A program made the position numbers and the translations under genes. A DNA stretch of 26,354 bases from DALYJJ01 sp031969915 (GTDB lineage: Bacteria > Acidobacteriota > Terriglobia > Bryobacterales > Bryobacteraceae): assembly GCA_031969915.1 (NCBI GenBank), contig DALYJJ010000090.1, forward strand, positions 1 through 26,354, read 5' to 3'. The notes under the pieces are model-generated. The model was not told the origin of the DNA. It was given only the letters and a program-made list of their open reading frames with translations, and did no database searches. This document shows positions 15,667 through 23,141 of the stretch, one piece after another; the first letter of the stretch is position 1; each line of letters begins with the position of its first letter.

Positions 15667-17426
15667 GAAAGCACCTCCACGGCGTCGTCCTGGCAGGCCT
15701 GCCGGCACATGTCGCACCGCGTGCACAGGCTTTCCTCGATCGCGTGCCGCTCGTAAGGCGCGTAGGCGATGGCGCCCGTTGGACAAGCTTGCGCGCACAG
15801 GGTGCAGCCGATGCAGTTGTCGTTGATGGCGTAGCGGATGAGCGCTGTACAGCGCCCTGCCGGGCAGCGGCGCTCGTTCAGATGGGCCTCGTACTCTTCG
15901 CGGAAATAACGCAACGTCGTCAGCACCGGGTTGGGCGCCGTCTGCCCGAGACCGCACAGGCTGCCGCGGCTCACGAAGGTGGCCAGTTCCTCGAGTTTCT
16001 CCAGGTCGCCCTTCTGGCCTCTTCCCTCGCAGAGGCGCTCCAGGATCTCCAGCATGCGCTTCGTTCCGATCCGGCAGAAGGTGCACTTGCCGCACGATTC
16101 CGCCTGCGTGAACCGTAGGAAGAAGCGCGCGATGTCCACCATGCAGGTGCGGTCGTCCAGCACAACCATTCCGCCCGAGCCCATGATGGCGCCCGTGCGC
16201 GCCAGCGCGTCGTAATCCACGGGCGTATCGGCGAGCGAGGCCGGGATACATCCGCCCGACGGTCCCCCGAGTTGCACGGCTTTGAACGTGCGCCCATCCT
16301 TGATGCCGCCCCCGATCTCCTCCACTACCTGCCGGATCGTGATACCCATCGGGACCTCGATCAGGCCGCCGCGCACGATCTTTCCCGCCAGGGCGAAGAC
16401 TTTGGTCCCCTTGCTGGTCGCGGTTCCCAGCGCGGCGAATGCGGCAGCACCACGCCGCAGGATCCAGGGCACGCAGGCGAGTGTTTCGACGTTGTTGATG
16501 ATCGTGGGGCAGCCCCGGAAGCCACGCTCCACCGGATAGGGCGGCCGTAGCTTCGGCATGCCTCGCCCGCCTTCGAGCGATTGGATCAGCGCGGTTTCCT
16601 CGCCGCACACGAAGGCCCCGGCGCCTTCGCGCACCTCGAGCCGCAGACCGCCCAGCAGACCGCGTTCCGTCGCCGCGGCAATGGCCGCGCGAACGTGCCT
16701 GACGGCCATCGGGTACTCCGCGCGAATGTAGAGAAAGCCCTCTTTGGCGCCGACCGCGTAAGCAGCGATGGCCAAGCCTTCCAGCACGCGGTGCGGATCG
16801 CTTTCCAGTACGGCGCGATCCATGAATGCGCCCGGGTCGCCCTCGTCGCCGTTGCAGATCACGAACTTGGTTTCGCCGGGCTGTTTGCGCCCGAGCTCCC
16901 ACTTCTTGCCGGTCGGGAAGCCCGCGCCGCCGCGGCCGCGCAGGCCGGAGTCCAGAATGGCATCGATCACTGCCGCGGGTGTCATGGTTTCGCGGCAGGC
17001 GCGTAGCGCGCGGTAGCCGTCGCGCGCCAGGTAATCGTCGATGTTCAGGGGATCGATCTCGCCGCAGTTCTCGAGCACGATGCGCGTCTGCTTGCCGACG
17101 TAGGGGGCGCTGTCGAACCGGTTCGCCGCGGTGTCCACCCGTTTCGCGGCCAGCCGCCATGCGCGGGTCAGCGGGCTTCGCGGGCTCAGGTGCTCGCGGG
17201 CAACGGCGCCTGCGGTCTCGGCGTTCAGGTTGCCGTACACGCTGGTCCCAGTGCCGTTGATGACCTCCACCATCGGTTCCCGATGGCAGATGCCATTACA
17301 CCCGACCGTCTTGACAACGCCTTCGACGCCGGCTTCCCGGGCAGCGGCTTCGATCGCCGCACGCACCGCCTCGCCGCCGCTGGCGATGCCGCAGGAACCC
17401 AGCCCAACCCGAATCTGGAGCTTCAT
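15663..17426 (-). CDS. HydB/NuoF-like NAD(P)H-reactive FMN subunit
   Basis: A 587-residue NuoF/HydB-family flavoprotein. Residues 1-80 are a thioredoxin-like [2Fe-2S] domain (C12, C43, C47). The NADH/FMN core shows GLRGRGGAGFPTGKKW (161-176) and CNGDEGDPGAFMDR (191-204). The N3-type [4Fe-4S] site is SCGKCTFCRIGT (444-455) with C491. CPAGRC at 521-526 resembles the HydB/HndC type rather than complex I; in that group it lies near a reported zinc site. The C-terminus has two ferredoxin sites (CIGCTLCAQACP, 538-549, and CTRCDMCRQAC, 568-578). HydB-like subunits oxidise or reduce NAD(P)H and some bifurcate electrons; that use here is inference. Start ATG at 17426 overlaps the NuoE-like stop (ATGA), with AAGGAG five bases ahead. 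Confidence 0.93.
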   Translation of the reverse strand: MKLQIRVGLGSCGIASGGEAVRAAIEAAAREAGVEGVVKTVGCNGICHREPMVEVINGTGTSVYGNLNAETAGAVAREHLSPRSPLTRAWRLAAKRVDTAANRFDSAPYVGKQTRIVLENCGEIDPLNIDDYLARDGYRALRACRETMTPAAVIDAILDSGLRGRGGAGFPTGKKWELGRKQPGETKFVICNGDEGDPGAFMDRAVLESDPHRVLEGLAIAAYAVGAKEGFLYIRAEYPMAVRHVRAAIAAATERGLLGGLRLEVREGAGAFVCGEETALIQSLEGGRGMPKLRPPYPVERGFRGCPTIINNVETLACVPWILRRGAAAFAALGTATSKGTKVFALAGKIVRGGLIEVPMGITIRQVVEEIGGGIKDGRTFKAVQLGGPSGGCIPASLADTPVDYDALARTGAIMGSGGMVVLDDRTCMVDIARFFLRFTQAESCGKCTFCRIGTKRMLEILERLCEGRGQKGDLEKLEELATFVSRGSLCGLGQTAPNPVLTTLRYFREEYEAHLNERRCPAGRCTALIRYAINDNCIGCTLCAQACPTGAIAYAPYERHAIEESLCTRCDMCRQACQDDAVEVLS

Positions 17427-18271
17427 GCCGGCTCCTTCTCGAACGCCTTCAGCGCTCCGGGCGCCGTGTTCGGCGTCAGACGCCCCGCGGTGTGATCGTC
17501 CACCATGAGCACGGGCGCGAGGCTGCAGCAGCCCAGGCAGGCCACCTCCTCGATCGTGAACTGGCGCAGCGCATCGGTGTCCTGCCCCTCGGAGATCTCG
17601 AGATAGCGCCGCAGCTCATCGGTGATCTGCCGCGCCCCGGCGACATGGCAGGCCGTCCCGTGGCACACCTTGACGATGTGCTCGCCCACCGGCGACCGGC
17701 GGAACTGCCCGTAGAAGGAGGATGTACCCGCGATCTGCGCGGGCGTGATCTCGGTGAGTTCGCACAAGCGGCGCAACGCTTCGTCCGGGAGATAGCGGTA
17801 GTGGCTCTGGATTGCCTGCAACAGCGGAATCGCCATTTCGCGGCCCCGCCCGATGCGGGTTACGGCTTCCTCCACGAAGGCGAGGTCGAGCGCCTCGACA
17901 GCCGCGATTGCCGGCCCGCGAGAGCGGTGGAGGTGCCCGCCCGAGTCTCCGCGCGTCGCTTTCTGCGGCGCCCCGGGAATGTGGCGCGGCAGGTTGCGCT
18001 TGGCCAGCACCAGAAAGACGGCCGAGGCAACCAGCAGGCCGTAGCCTGCCCAGGTGTCGCGCAATGTCCGTGCTATCCGGTAATCGGTGACGCGCTTTTG
18101 CAGTGCTGCGAGCTCCGGCGCAAAAGATGCGTCCTGCTTGGTCTTCTCCTGCAGGGCCTTGACGGCCTTGTCGTCCTTCGGCACGCGTATCGACAGAACC
18201 GCCCAATCCGCCAGCAGCAGTAGGGTGAGCGCCGCCACCACGCCGGCCGCGATCGTCGCCGCCTTGCTCAT
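17423..18271 (-). CDS. NuoE/HydC-like [2Fe-2S] subunit with N-terminal membrane anchor
   Basis: A 282-residue protein in two parts. Residues 7-27 and about 75-90 are hydrophobic helices separated by a charged, possibly coiled-coil stretch (about 32-70). This predicts two membrane passes with the C-terminus back in the cytoplasm. Residues about 125-282 form a thioredoxin-like NuoE domain with the [2Fe-2S] ligands C203, C208 (CHGTAC), C245 and C249 (CLGCC). Ordinary NuoE/HydC subunits are soluble, of about 160 residues, so the membrane anchor is unusual. It would tether the NAD(P)H module to the membrane. Start ATG at 18271 overlaps the NapH-like stop (ATGA) and has GGGAGG six bases ahead; the open frame upstream of it belongs to another gene and is not used. 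Confidence 0.9.
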   Translation of the reverse strand: MSKAATIAAGVVAALTLLLLADWAVLSIRVPKDDKAVKALQEKTKQDASFAPELAALQKRVTDYRIARTLRDTWAGYGLLVASAVFLVLAKRNLPRHIPGAPQKATRGDSGGHLHRSRGPAIAAVEALDLAFVEEAVTRIGRGREMAIPLLQAIQSHYRYLPDEALRRLCELTEITPAQIAGTSSFYGQFRRSPVGEHIVKVCHGTACHVAGARQITDELRRYLEISEGQDTDALRQFTIEEVACLGCCSLAPVLMVDDHTAGRLTPNTAPGALKAFEKEPA

Positions 18272-19236
18272 GCCGCGCCTCCCGTCATCGTGACGAGTTC
18301 TTTCTTCGCGCGCGGCCCTTCGTTGGGACACGACGCGTAACAGCGGGCGCAGTACAGGCAGTCCTTCCCGATGGCGCGCATGTTCTCGATGGCCCCGTAC
18401 GGACAGGCTTCCCTGCACAGGCCGCAATCGAGCTCCCGGTGGGGCGTGATGCTGACCCCGCGTTTGGCAATCCGCGAGCACCAGTTCAGCAGGGCTCCGT
18501 AAGGGCACAGCCAACGGCAATAGGGCCGTCCCACGAACAGGCCGGCCACCAGGAACGCGCCGCCGATCATGAGCATGTGCGGCGGGCCCGAGTGGCGGAA
18601 GAACCCCACGAAGGGATCGAACCGGCAGATCACGAAATCGCGCGCGATGGCCGGCTTGAGGGCGAATAGGATCGCCAACACAAGGTAGACGTACTTGAGC
18701 AGGCCAAGGGCGCGGTCCAGTTTCCGCGGCACCTGCACCGGCTTGAGCACCACCACCTCCTGCAACGCGCCCAGGGCGCACACCCCGCCGCAGAAAGCGC
18801 GGCCGAAAAACAGCGCCGCAAACAGGGGTAGGAAAAAGGTCGCGATCACCACCAGGGGAATGGAATACAGCGGGTCTGTGAAGGCCACCGCGATGTTCTG
18901 AATCGAGCCAATGGGGCAGACGCAGCCCTCCCGGTAGAAGCCGAAGTAGGCCAGCGAGAAGATCGCCAGCGCCATCAGCCAGCGGCGATTCCGCTTCTTT
19001 AATACCACCCAGGAGGACACGCCGAGCGCGGCGGCCAGCAGCACCACATCGAACACCTGCAGCCAGTAATCGCGGGGCAGGGGCTTCTGCACCGCGGGAG
19101 TCTTGTATCCGCCTCCGATGGTCTGTTCCTGGGGCGCGGTTTCGACCGGGCGGGAGTACGGCACCGATTGCGCGAACGCGTGCCACGGCGCCATCAGCAG
19201 GATCGCCATCGTCGCCAGCTTCGGATGGGCGCCCAT
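18268..19236 (-). CDS. NapH/NosR-like membrane ferredoxin protein
   Basis: A 322-residue integral membrane iron-sulfur protein. A likely signal peptide (1-22, ends AFA-Q) is followed by a short outside stub. Then come about five membrane helices (about 58-79, 86-101, 123-146, 180-199, 222-236). Between and after them are the NapH/NosR-type cysteine motifs: CVCP (105-108), CGGVC (149-153) and CRWLCPYG (240-247). The C-terminus carries two [4Fe-4S] sites, CGLCREACPYGA (271-282) and CLYCARCYASCP (293-304), expected on the cytoplasmic face. NapH and NosR pass electrons between quinol and periplasmic reductases. The short N-terminus lacks the FMN domain of NosR. It begins one base after the ferredoxin gene; the Shine-Dalgarno is weak, so coupling is likely. 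Confidence 0.9.
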   Translation of the reverse strand: MGAHPKLATMAILLMAPWHAFAQSVPYSRPVETAPQEQTIGGGYKTPAVQKPLPRDYWLQVFDVVLLAAALGVSSWVVLKKRNRRWLMALAIFSLAYFGFYREGCVCPIGSIQNIAVAFTDPLYSIPLVVIATFFLPLFAALFFGRAFCGGVCALGALQEVVVLKPVQVPRKLDRALGLLKYVYLVLAILFALKPAIARDFVICRFDPFVGFFRHSGPPHMLMIGGAFLVAGLFVGRPYCRWLCPYGALLNWCSRIAKRGVSITPHRELDCGLCREACPYGAIENMRAIGKDCLYCARCYASCPNEGPRAKKELVTMTGGAA

Positions 19237-19237
19237 G

Positions 19238-19828
19238 CTATTCGGTCCGATGCGCCAGCCGGGGTTCGAGCGCCTCCGGCAGCGCGATCTGTTCGAGCGC
19301 GTCCTTCGGACACACGGTCGAAATGGCGCAACGGTTGCAATCCACGCACTTGTCGTAACGAACCCGGAGCACGATGGAGCCCAGCCCCAGCGGTTCCTTG
19401 CACTTCATCACACAGCGGCCGCAGCCGTCGCACTTCTCCTCGTCGATGAGGTATTCGTAAAAGTTGTTAGACGGATCTTCCGGATCCTGTTTGCCGATGG
19501 GTTTCCGCGCGATCGCGTCGCGCGGGCACAGCTTTTCGCTCGGCAGGCCCAGGGCGTCCACCGCACTCGTGATGTTGAAGTACGCCGGGCAGATGTTGCA
19601 GCGGCCGCACTTGGAGTGCTCGTTCACCGCGCGCACGGCGGACAGGCCCACCACGCAGTCGGAGGTGCAGAGGCTGCAGACTTCCACGCCCACCTCTCCC
19701 AGCCGGCTGTTGACGCACTTCGAGGCGTTGACCTGCCAGACCACCTGCCCGTGCGCCTTGTGGATCAGAAACAGCGCCCCGCCCGCCAGGGCGGCTACAA
19801 CCGTGCGGCGCGTGATGTTCTCATTCAT
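19238..19828 (-). CDS. Tat-exported NapG-like ferredoxin with four [4Fe-4S] sites
   Basis: A 196-residue electron carrier. The N-terminus has a twin-arginine leader (NENITRRTVVAALAGGALFL), so export in folded form is expected. Sixteen cysteines in the mature part can bind four [4Fe-4S] clusters: CSLCTSDC with a preceding C, CGRCNIC with a later C, CDGCGRCVMKC, and CVDCNRCAISTVC. This is the layout of NapG/MauM ferredoxins, which work with NapH. Together with the NapH-like gene one base downstream, it forms a NapGH-type pair, here with no nitrate reductase nearby. The start ATG at 19828 overlaps the NHL gene stop (ATGA), with GGAGG close ahead. It probably takes electrons to or from a periplasmic partner that is not identified. 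Confidence 0.92.
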   Translation of the reverse strand: MNENITRRTVVAALAGGALFLIHKAHGQVVWQVNASKCVNSRLGEVGVEVCSLCTSDCVVGLSAVRAVNEHSKCGRCNICPAYFNITSAVDALGLPSEKLCPRDAIARKPIGKQDPEDPSNNFYEYLIDEEKCDGCGRCVMKCKEPLGLGSIVLRVRYDKCVDCNRCAISTVCPKDALEQIALPEALEPRLAHRTE

Positions 19829-20646
19829 GCGGCCTCCGGTTCGAACACCAGAATCTGAAGCTGCACGGGATCTGCTGCGTACACGCGCCCGCGCGGACCG
19901 GCCAGCACCGCGATGTTCTTACAGTTCGGATCGAAGCACTCGGCGGCGATGACTCCCAGGAACTGTCCGTCCCGCGCGTAGGCCTTCAACCGTGGGCCGG
20001 CCTTCTCCGTCACGTAGATTCGATCCGCCACCGCGACGTTCGTCGGATTGCAGCAACCCGTGAAGCCCGATGGGTCGTGAAAACTGAACGTGCCGAAATG
20101 CCCCAGCAGTTTGCCATCGCCCGAGTAGCGCTCGACACGGTGCCTGCCCGGATTCGCGGCGTGGATCACGCCGGCCGCATCCACGGCAAAACTGATGGCG
20201 CCGTTGGGTATGTGGAATCCGCCCTTCGGATTGTCCGCTCCGATGGTGTTCACCACCGCGCCCCCGCGATCAAGACGGCGGATCACCCGCCCGGCCGCGT
20301 CGCCCGCGTAGGCATACTCGCCCGAGAATCCGATCGACGTCACGCGGCCCAGCATCTTCGGGTCCTTCCACACGCGCGCCGTCTTCGTTGCCGGGTCGAA
20401 GATCTCGATCTGCTCTTCCTCGCCGCAGTAGATGTGACCGGTCGGGGCCACCGCGATTGCCAGCGCCGGACGCTGCGTCGGCCACTTGCTCACGAGCTTG
20501 CCTGCCGGGTCGAAGACCTTGACTTCGGAATCGCCGGCGGCGTGCAGGAGTCCCCTCCGGTCGAGCGCCATTCCGGTCAGCGATCGCGCGAACTGGTAAG
20601 GTTCGCTGCCCTTGCCGCCCATCACCAGTGACTGCCGGTACTTCAT
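19825..20646 (-). CDS. NHL-repeat beta-propeller protein
   Basis: A 273-residue protein with repeated blades of the NHL type, for example LTGMALDRRGLLHAAGDSEV, LAIAVAPTGHIYCGEEEQ, ISFAVDAAGVIHAANPGRHR and NVAVADRIYVTEKAGPR; about six blades can be counted. Two cysteine pairs stand out, GCC (about residue 200) and CFDPNC (about residue 240). No signal peptide was seen, so its location is uncertain; a scaffold or partner-binding role is inferred. Start ATG at 20646 has GAGGTGAGG just ahead, inside the end of the PQQ-type gene, nine bases after its stop. It belongs to the redox operon but its role in electron transfer is unknown. A sensor-like or assembly role cannot be excluded. Confidence 0.85.
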   Translation of the reverse strand: MKYRQSLVMGGKGSEPYQFARSLTGMALDRRGLLHAAGDSEVKVFDPAGKLVSKWPTQRPALAIAVAPTGHIYCGEEEQIEIFDPATKTARVWKDPKMLGRVTSIGFSGEYAYAGDAAGRVIRRLDRGGAVVNTIGADNPKGGFHIPNGAISFAVDAAGVIHAANPGRHRVERYSGDGKLLGHFGTFSFHDPSGFTGCCNPTNVAVADRIYVTEKAGPRLKAYARDGQFLGVIAAECFDPNCKNIAVLAGPRGRVYAADPVQLQILVFEPEAA

Positions 20647-20655
20647 CGCCTCACC

Positions 20656-21927
20656 TCATCCCCGCACGTCGACGCAGATCATCTTGCTCAGGTCGCGCAG
20701 CACCAGTTTGCCGCCCGACAGCGCCATCGGGCCCCAGACTTCGTTTCCTGCCAGCACCTGCGCCGACGTCAGCTCGTTGTATCCGGTTGTCGATGCTTCG
20801 ACGAGGCGCAGTTTGCCGGTGTCGCCGTCCAGGACGAAGAACATCCCGTCGGCCAGTAGGAAGCTGCCCAGGCCGAAGCTGGCCTTGCCTTCGCTCGTCC
20901 AGACCTCCTTGCCGTCAGGGCTGAGGCAGGTGAACAACCCACGCTTCTTCTTGCCGACGGCGAACAGCATGCCTTTGTGAACAATCGGTGTGTGGACCTC
21001 GGAGTTCCACTCGTTCATCTTGAAATCGAAAATCGGCTCCGCCTTCCACGCGCCGCCCGCCTGCTTCACCCGGAGCATGATGCTGCCCGCGTCGTAGGAT
21101 CCGGTCATGAAAACGCGCTCCGCGTCCACCGCGAGGACCGACGGCGCCAACGCGACGTTGAACTTTCGGGGAAACTCCCAGAGCAGCTTGCCGTCGGCCG
21201 CGCTTACCCCCAGCGGGCCTTTCAGGGTTCCATAAAGGTACTGCTTCACGCCGCCCAGCGTCGCCGGCATCACAGATGCGTGCGACATCAGCAACCCGCC
21301 CGGATTCGGCGTCTGCCAGATCGGCTTTCCGGTCGCTTTGTCGAGCGCCACCAGGATGGCCGCCCCGCCCGTCGCGATGACGATGCGGTCCCTCTCCATC
21401 ACCGGGCACTGGCCGTTGTACCAGGACGGGATGGCCGCCTTGAAATCGGTCACCAGGCTTCTCCGCCATACCTCTTTGCCCGTTTTGACGTCCAGGCAGT
21501 GGAGCACCGCTTTCGGGTCCAGCGAAAAGACGAACCGTGCATCCACCGCCGGGACCGTCCGGGTGATGGCGTGGTTGGGCCGGATTTCCCGAGCTTCGCG
21601 GAACTGCCAGACCAGCTTGCCGTCCGCCAGGGTGCGGCAGTTCACGCACCATTCGCCTTTGGCCGAATCGTAATCGTGGTGATAGACACGGCCGCCGGCG
21701 ATCGCCGGCCCGGCGTACCCTTGCTCGACGGCGACACTCCACAGCACTTTGGGGCCAGAGGCGGCCCATTTGCGGGCCAAACCTGTTTCCTTCGAAACGT
21801 TGTCCCGTTGTGGACCCCGGAACTGGGGCCAATCCGTCGCTACCGGGGCCCCCGACAACCCTCCGGACAGCAGAGAACCCGTCCCCAAAGATCCGGCTCC
21901 CACCATCAGCTCACGCCGTGTCCACAC
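20656..21927 (-). CDS. Tat-exported PQQ-type beta-propeller protein
   Basis: A 423-residue exported propeller. The leader WTRRELMVGAGSLGTGSLL is a twin-arginine signal. The mature start, WPQFRGPQRDNVSKETGL, and recurrent blades such as GGRVYHHDYDSA, LALDKATGKPIW and LVALDKATGK-like segments mark the PQQ-binding-like/BamB-like family. Whether it binds PQQ is not shown; no quinoprotein dehydrogenase active-site residues were assigned. It may shape or support the periplasmic side of the redox system. Start is GTG at 21927 with AAAGGAG seven bases ahead; no better alternative start was seen. It is the first gene of the operon and follows a good promoter candidate. Confidence 0.88.
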   Translation of the reverse strand: MWTRRELMVGAGSLGTGSLLSGGLSGAPVATDWPQFRGPQRDNVSKETGLARKWAASGPKVLWSVAVEQGYAGPAIAGGRVYHHDYDSAKGEWCVNCRTLADGKLVWQFREAREIRPNHAITRTVPAVDARFVFSLDPKAVLHCLDVKTGKEVWRRSLVTDFKAAIPSWYNGQCPVMERDRIVIATGGAAILVALDKATGKPIWQTPNPGGLLMSHASVMPATLGGVKQYLYGTLKGPLGVSAADGKLLWEFPRKFNVALAPSVLAVDAERVFMTGSYDAGSIMLRVKQAGGAWKAEPIFDFKMNEWNSEVHTPIVHKGMLFAVGKKKRGLFTCLSPDGKEVWTSEGKASFGLGSFLLADGMFFVLDGDTGKLRLVEASTTGYNELTSAQVLAGNEVWGPMALSGGKLVLRDLSKMICVDVRG

Positions 21928-22097
21928 TGTAGAACTCCTTTTGTGCGCGCGTGGCGCAATTCAATAATAATGGGCCTTATAGTCTGAATTCAATATGCGG
22001 ATCGCTGCCGCTGCCGGGTTTGCCGCCAAACGGAAGCTGCCATTCTGCCATCGGATTGTCATCACCGATTGACGCAGGGCGGCTACCGTTCGAAGTC
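21928..22097. other. Divergent intergenic region between redox operon and phosphoesterase gene
   Basis: This 170-base gap serves both directions. It is AT-rich near 21960-22000. For the plus strand, TATAGT (21978-21983) is a -10-like box but no good -35 was seen. The remaining 100 bases before 22098 hold no recognised riboswitch and only weak inverted repeats. The ribosome-binding site at 22098 is poor. Confidence 0.4.
21964..21993 (-). promoter_or_regulatory. Sigma-70-like promoter of the redox operon
   Basis: On the minus strand, TTGAAT (21993-21988) is followed after 18 bases by TATTAT (21969-21964), matching the -35 at four and the -10 at five of six bases. It lies in the most AT-rich stretch of the region, about 37 bases before the GTG start. 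The expected transcript would begin near 21957. Confidence 0.5.
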
Positions 22098-23138
22098 ATG
22101 ATCTCGCGAACCCTGGCTTCCATGCTCTGTTCTCTCGCCCTCGGCGCCTCCCTTCACGCCCAAGGTCCCGCCGCGCCGCCCGATCCGGCCGTGCTGCAGC
22201 GCCTGCTCACACGGCACCAGGCGCGGGCGGCGGCATTCGACTTCGCCGCCATCGGAGACCAGCAGTACGGAGCCGATGGGATCGCCAAGTGGCCGGCGCT
22301 GCAGGCGTCGATCAACCGGGCCACGGACCTGACCTTCGTCGTCCACACGGGCGACATCAAGAGCGGCAGCACGCTGTGCGACAACGCCATGTTCGCCAAC
22401 CGCCTGGAGTCGTTCAATGCCTTCGAAGCACCGATGATCCTGACACCCGGCGACAACGAGTGGACCGATTGCCACCGCGCCAACAACGGCTCTTACGATT
22501 CGATCGAGCGGCTCGACTATCTCCGCCGTACCTTCTATCCCACCAATCAGAGTTTGGGGAAGCGGAAAATCACTCTCTCGCAACAGAGCGAAGATCCGCG
22601 CTATCAGCGGTACGTCGAGAACGCCATGTGGTCCCAGGGCGGCGTGTTGTTTGCCACCGTGCACGTGGTGGGCAGCAACAATAATCTGGGCCGTGACGCG
22701 GCCAACGATGCGGAGTACCGCGAACGCACCAACGCGAACTTCAACTGGATCAAGACCGCGTTCAGCGTGGCCCGGGACGGCGGCTTTCAAGCCGTGGTGC
22801 TGGTGATGCAGGCCAACCCCGGCTTCAACAGCAACCGCGGCCGCGTGTCGCAGCTCGAAGAGGGCTTCCGCGACACGTTCTTCGTGCTCGAGGACGAAGT
22901 GGTCGTGTTCAACAAGCCGGTGCTGCTGATCATGGGAGATTCGCACACGTTCCGCCTCGACAAGCCGCTCATCGGAACCCGGTCAGGACAAGTGTTGGAC
23001 CACTTTACGCGGCTCGAAGTGCCGGGCTCCGCGGACGTGCACTGGATTCGCGTGAAGGTCAACCCCGCGAAATCGCAGCCGTTCTCGTTTGAACACGAGG
23101 ACGTGATGCCGAACTACTTCCGGCAAGAGCGTCCGTAA
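22098..23138 (+). CDS. Secreted calcineurin-like metallophosphoesterase
   Basis: A 346-residue exported protein. The signal peptide covers about residues 1-21 (ends SLHA-Q). Metal-binding motifs of the calcineurin-like fold are present: AIGDQQYG (51-58), HTGD (83-86), PGDNEW (117-122), and MGDSHTF near the C-terminus. The family splits phosphomonoesters or phosphodiesters; the substrate here is unknown. Start is ATG at 22098, chosen for its signal peptide; an in-frame start at 21951 would add 49 residues lacking any leader. It is not part of the redox operon, which runs the other way, and ends 3 bases before the convergent Gfo/Idh/MocA-like gene. Confidence 0.85.
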   Translation: MISRTLASMLCSLALGASLHAQGPAAPPDPAVLQRLLTRHQARAAAFDFAAIGDQQYGADGIAKWPALQASINRATDLTFVVHTGDIKSGSTLCDNAMFANRLESFNAFEAPMILTPGDNEWTDCHRANNGSYDSIERLDYLRRTFYPTNQSLGKRKITLSQQSEDPRYQRYVENAMWSQGGVLFATVHVVGSNNNLGRDAANDAEYRERTNANFNWIKTAFSVARDGGFQAVVLVMQANPGFNSNRGRVSQLEEGFRDTFFVLEDEVVVFNKPVLLIMGDSHTFRLDKPLIGTRSGQVLDHFTRLEVPGSADVHWIRVKVNPAKSQPFSFEHEDVMPNYFRQERP

Positions 23139-23141
23139 CGT

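Noticed and set aside
13615..17160. One 1181-codon protein joining the GltD-like gene with upstream sequence
   Set aside because: The upstream part is the shadow frame of the HydB-like gene; the true start is the GTG at 15666 with a GGAGGT site.
17423..19186. A 587-codon reading joining the NuoE-like gene with upstream sequence
   Set aside because: The upstream part is out of frame with the NapH-like gene; ATG at 18271 with ATGA overlap and GGGAGG is the true start.
13615..21927. The redox operon as a respiratory complex I or hydrogenase gene set
   Set aside because: No complex I membrane subunits, hydrogenase catalytic subunit or maturation genes are present; only NuoE/F/G-like pieces occur.
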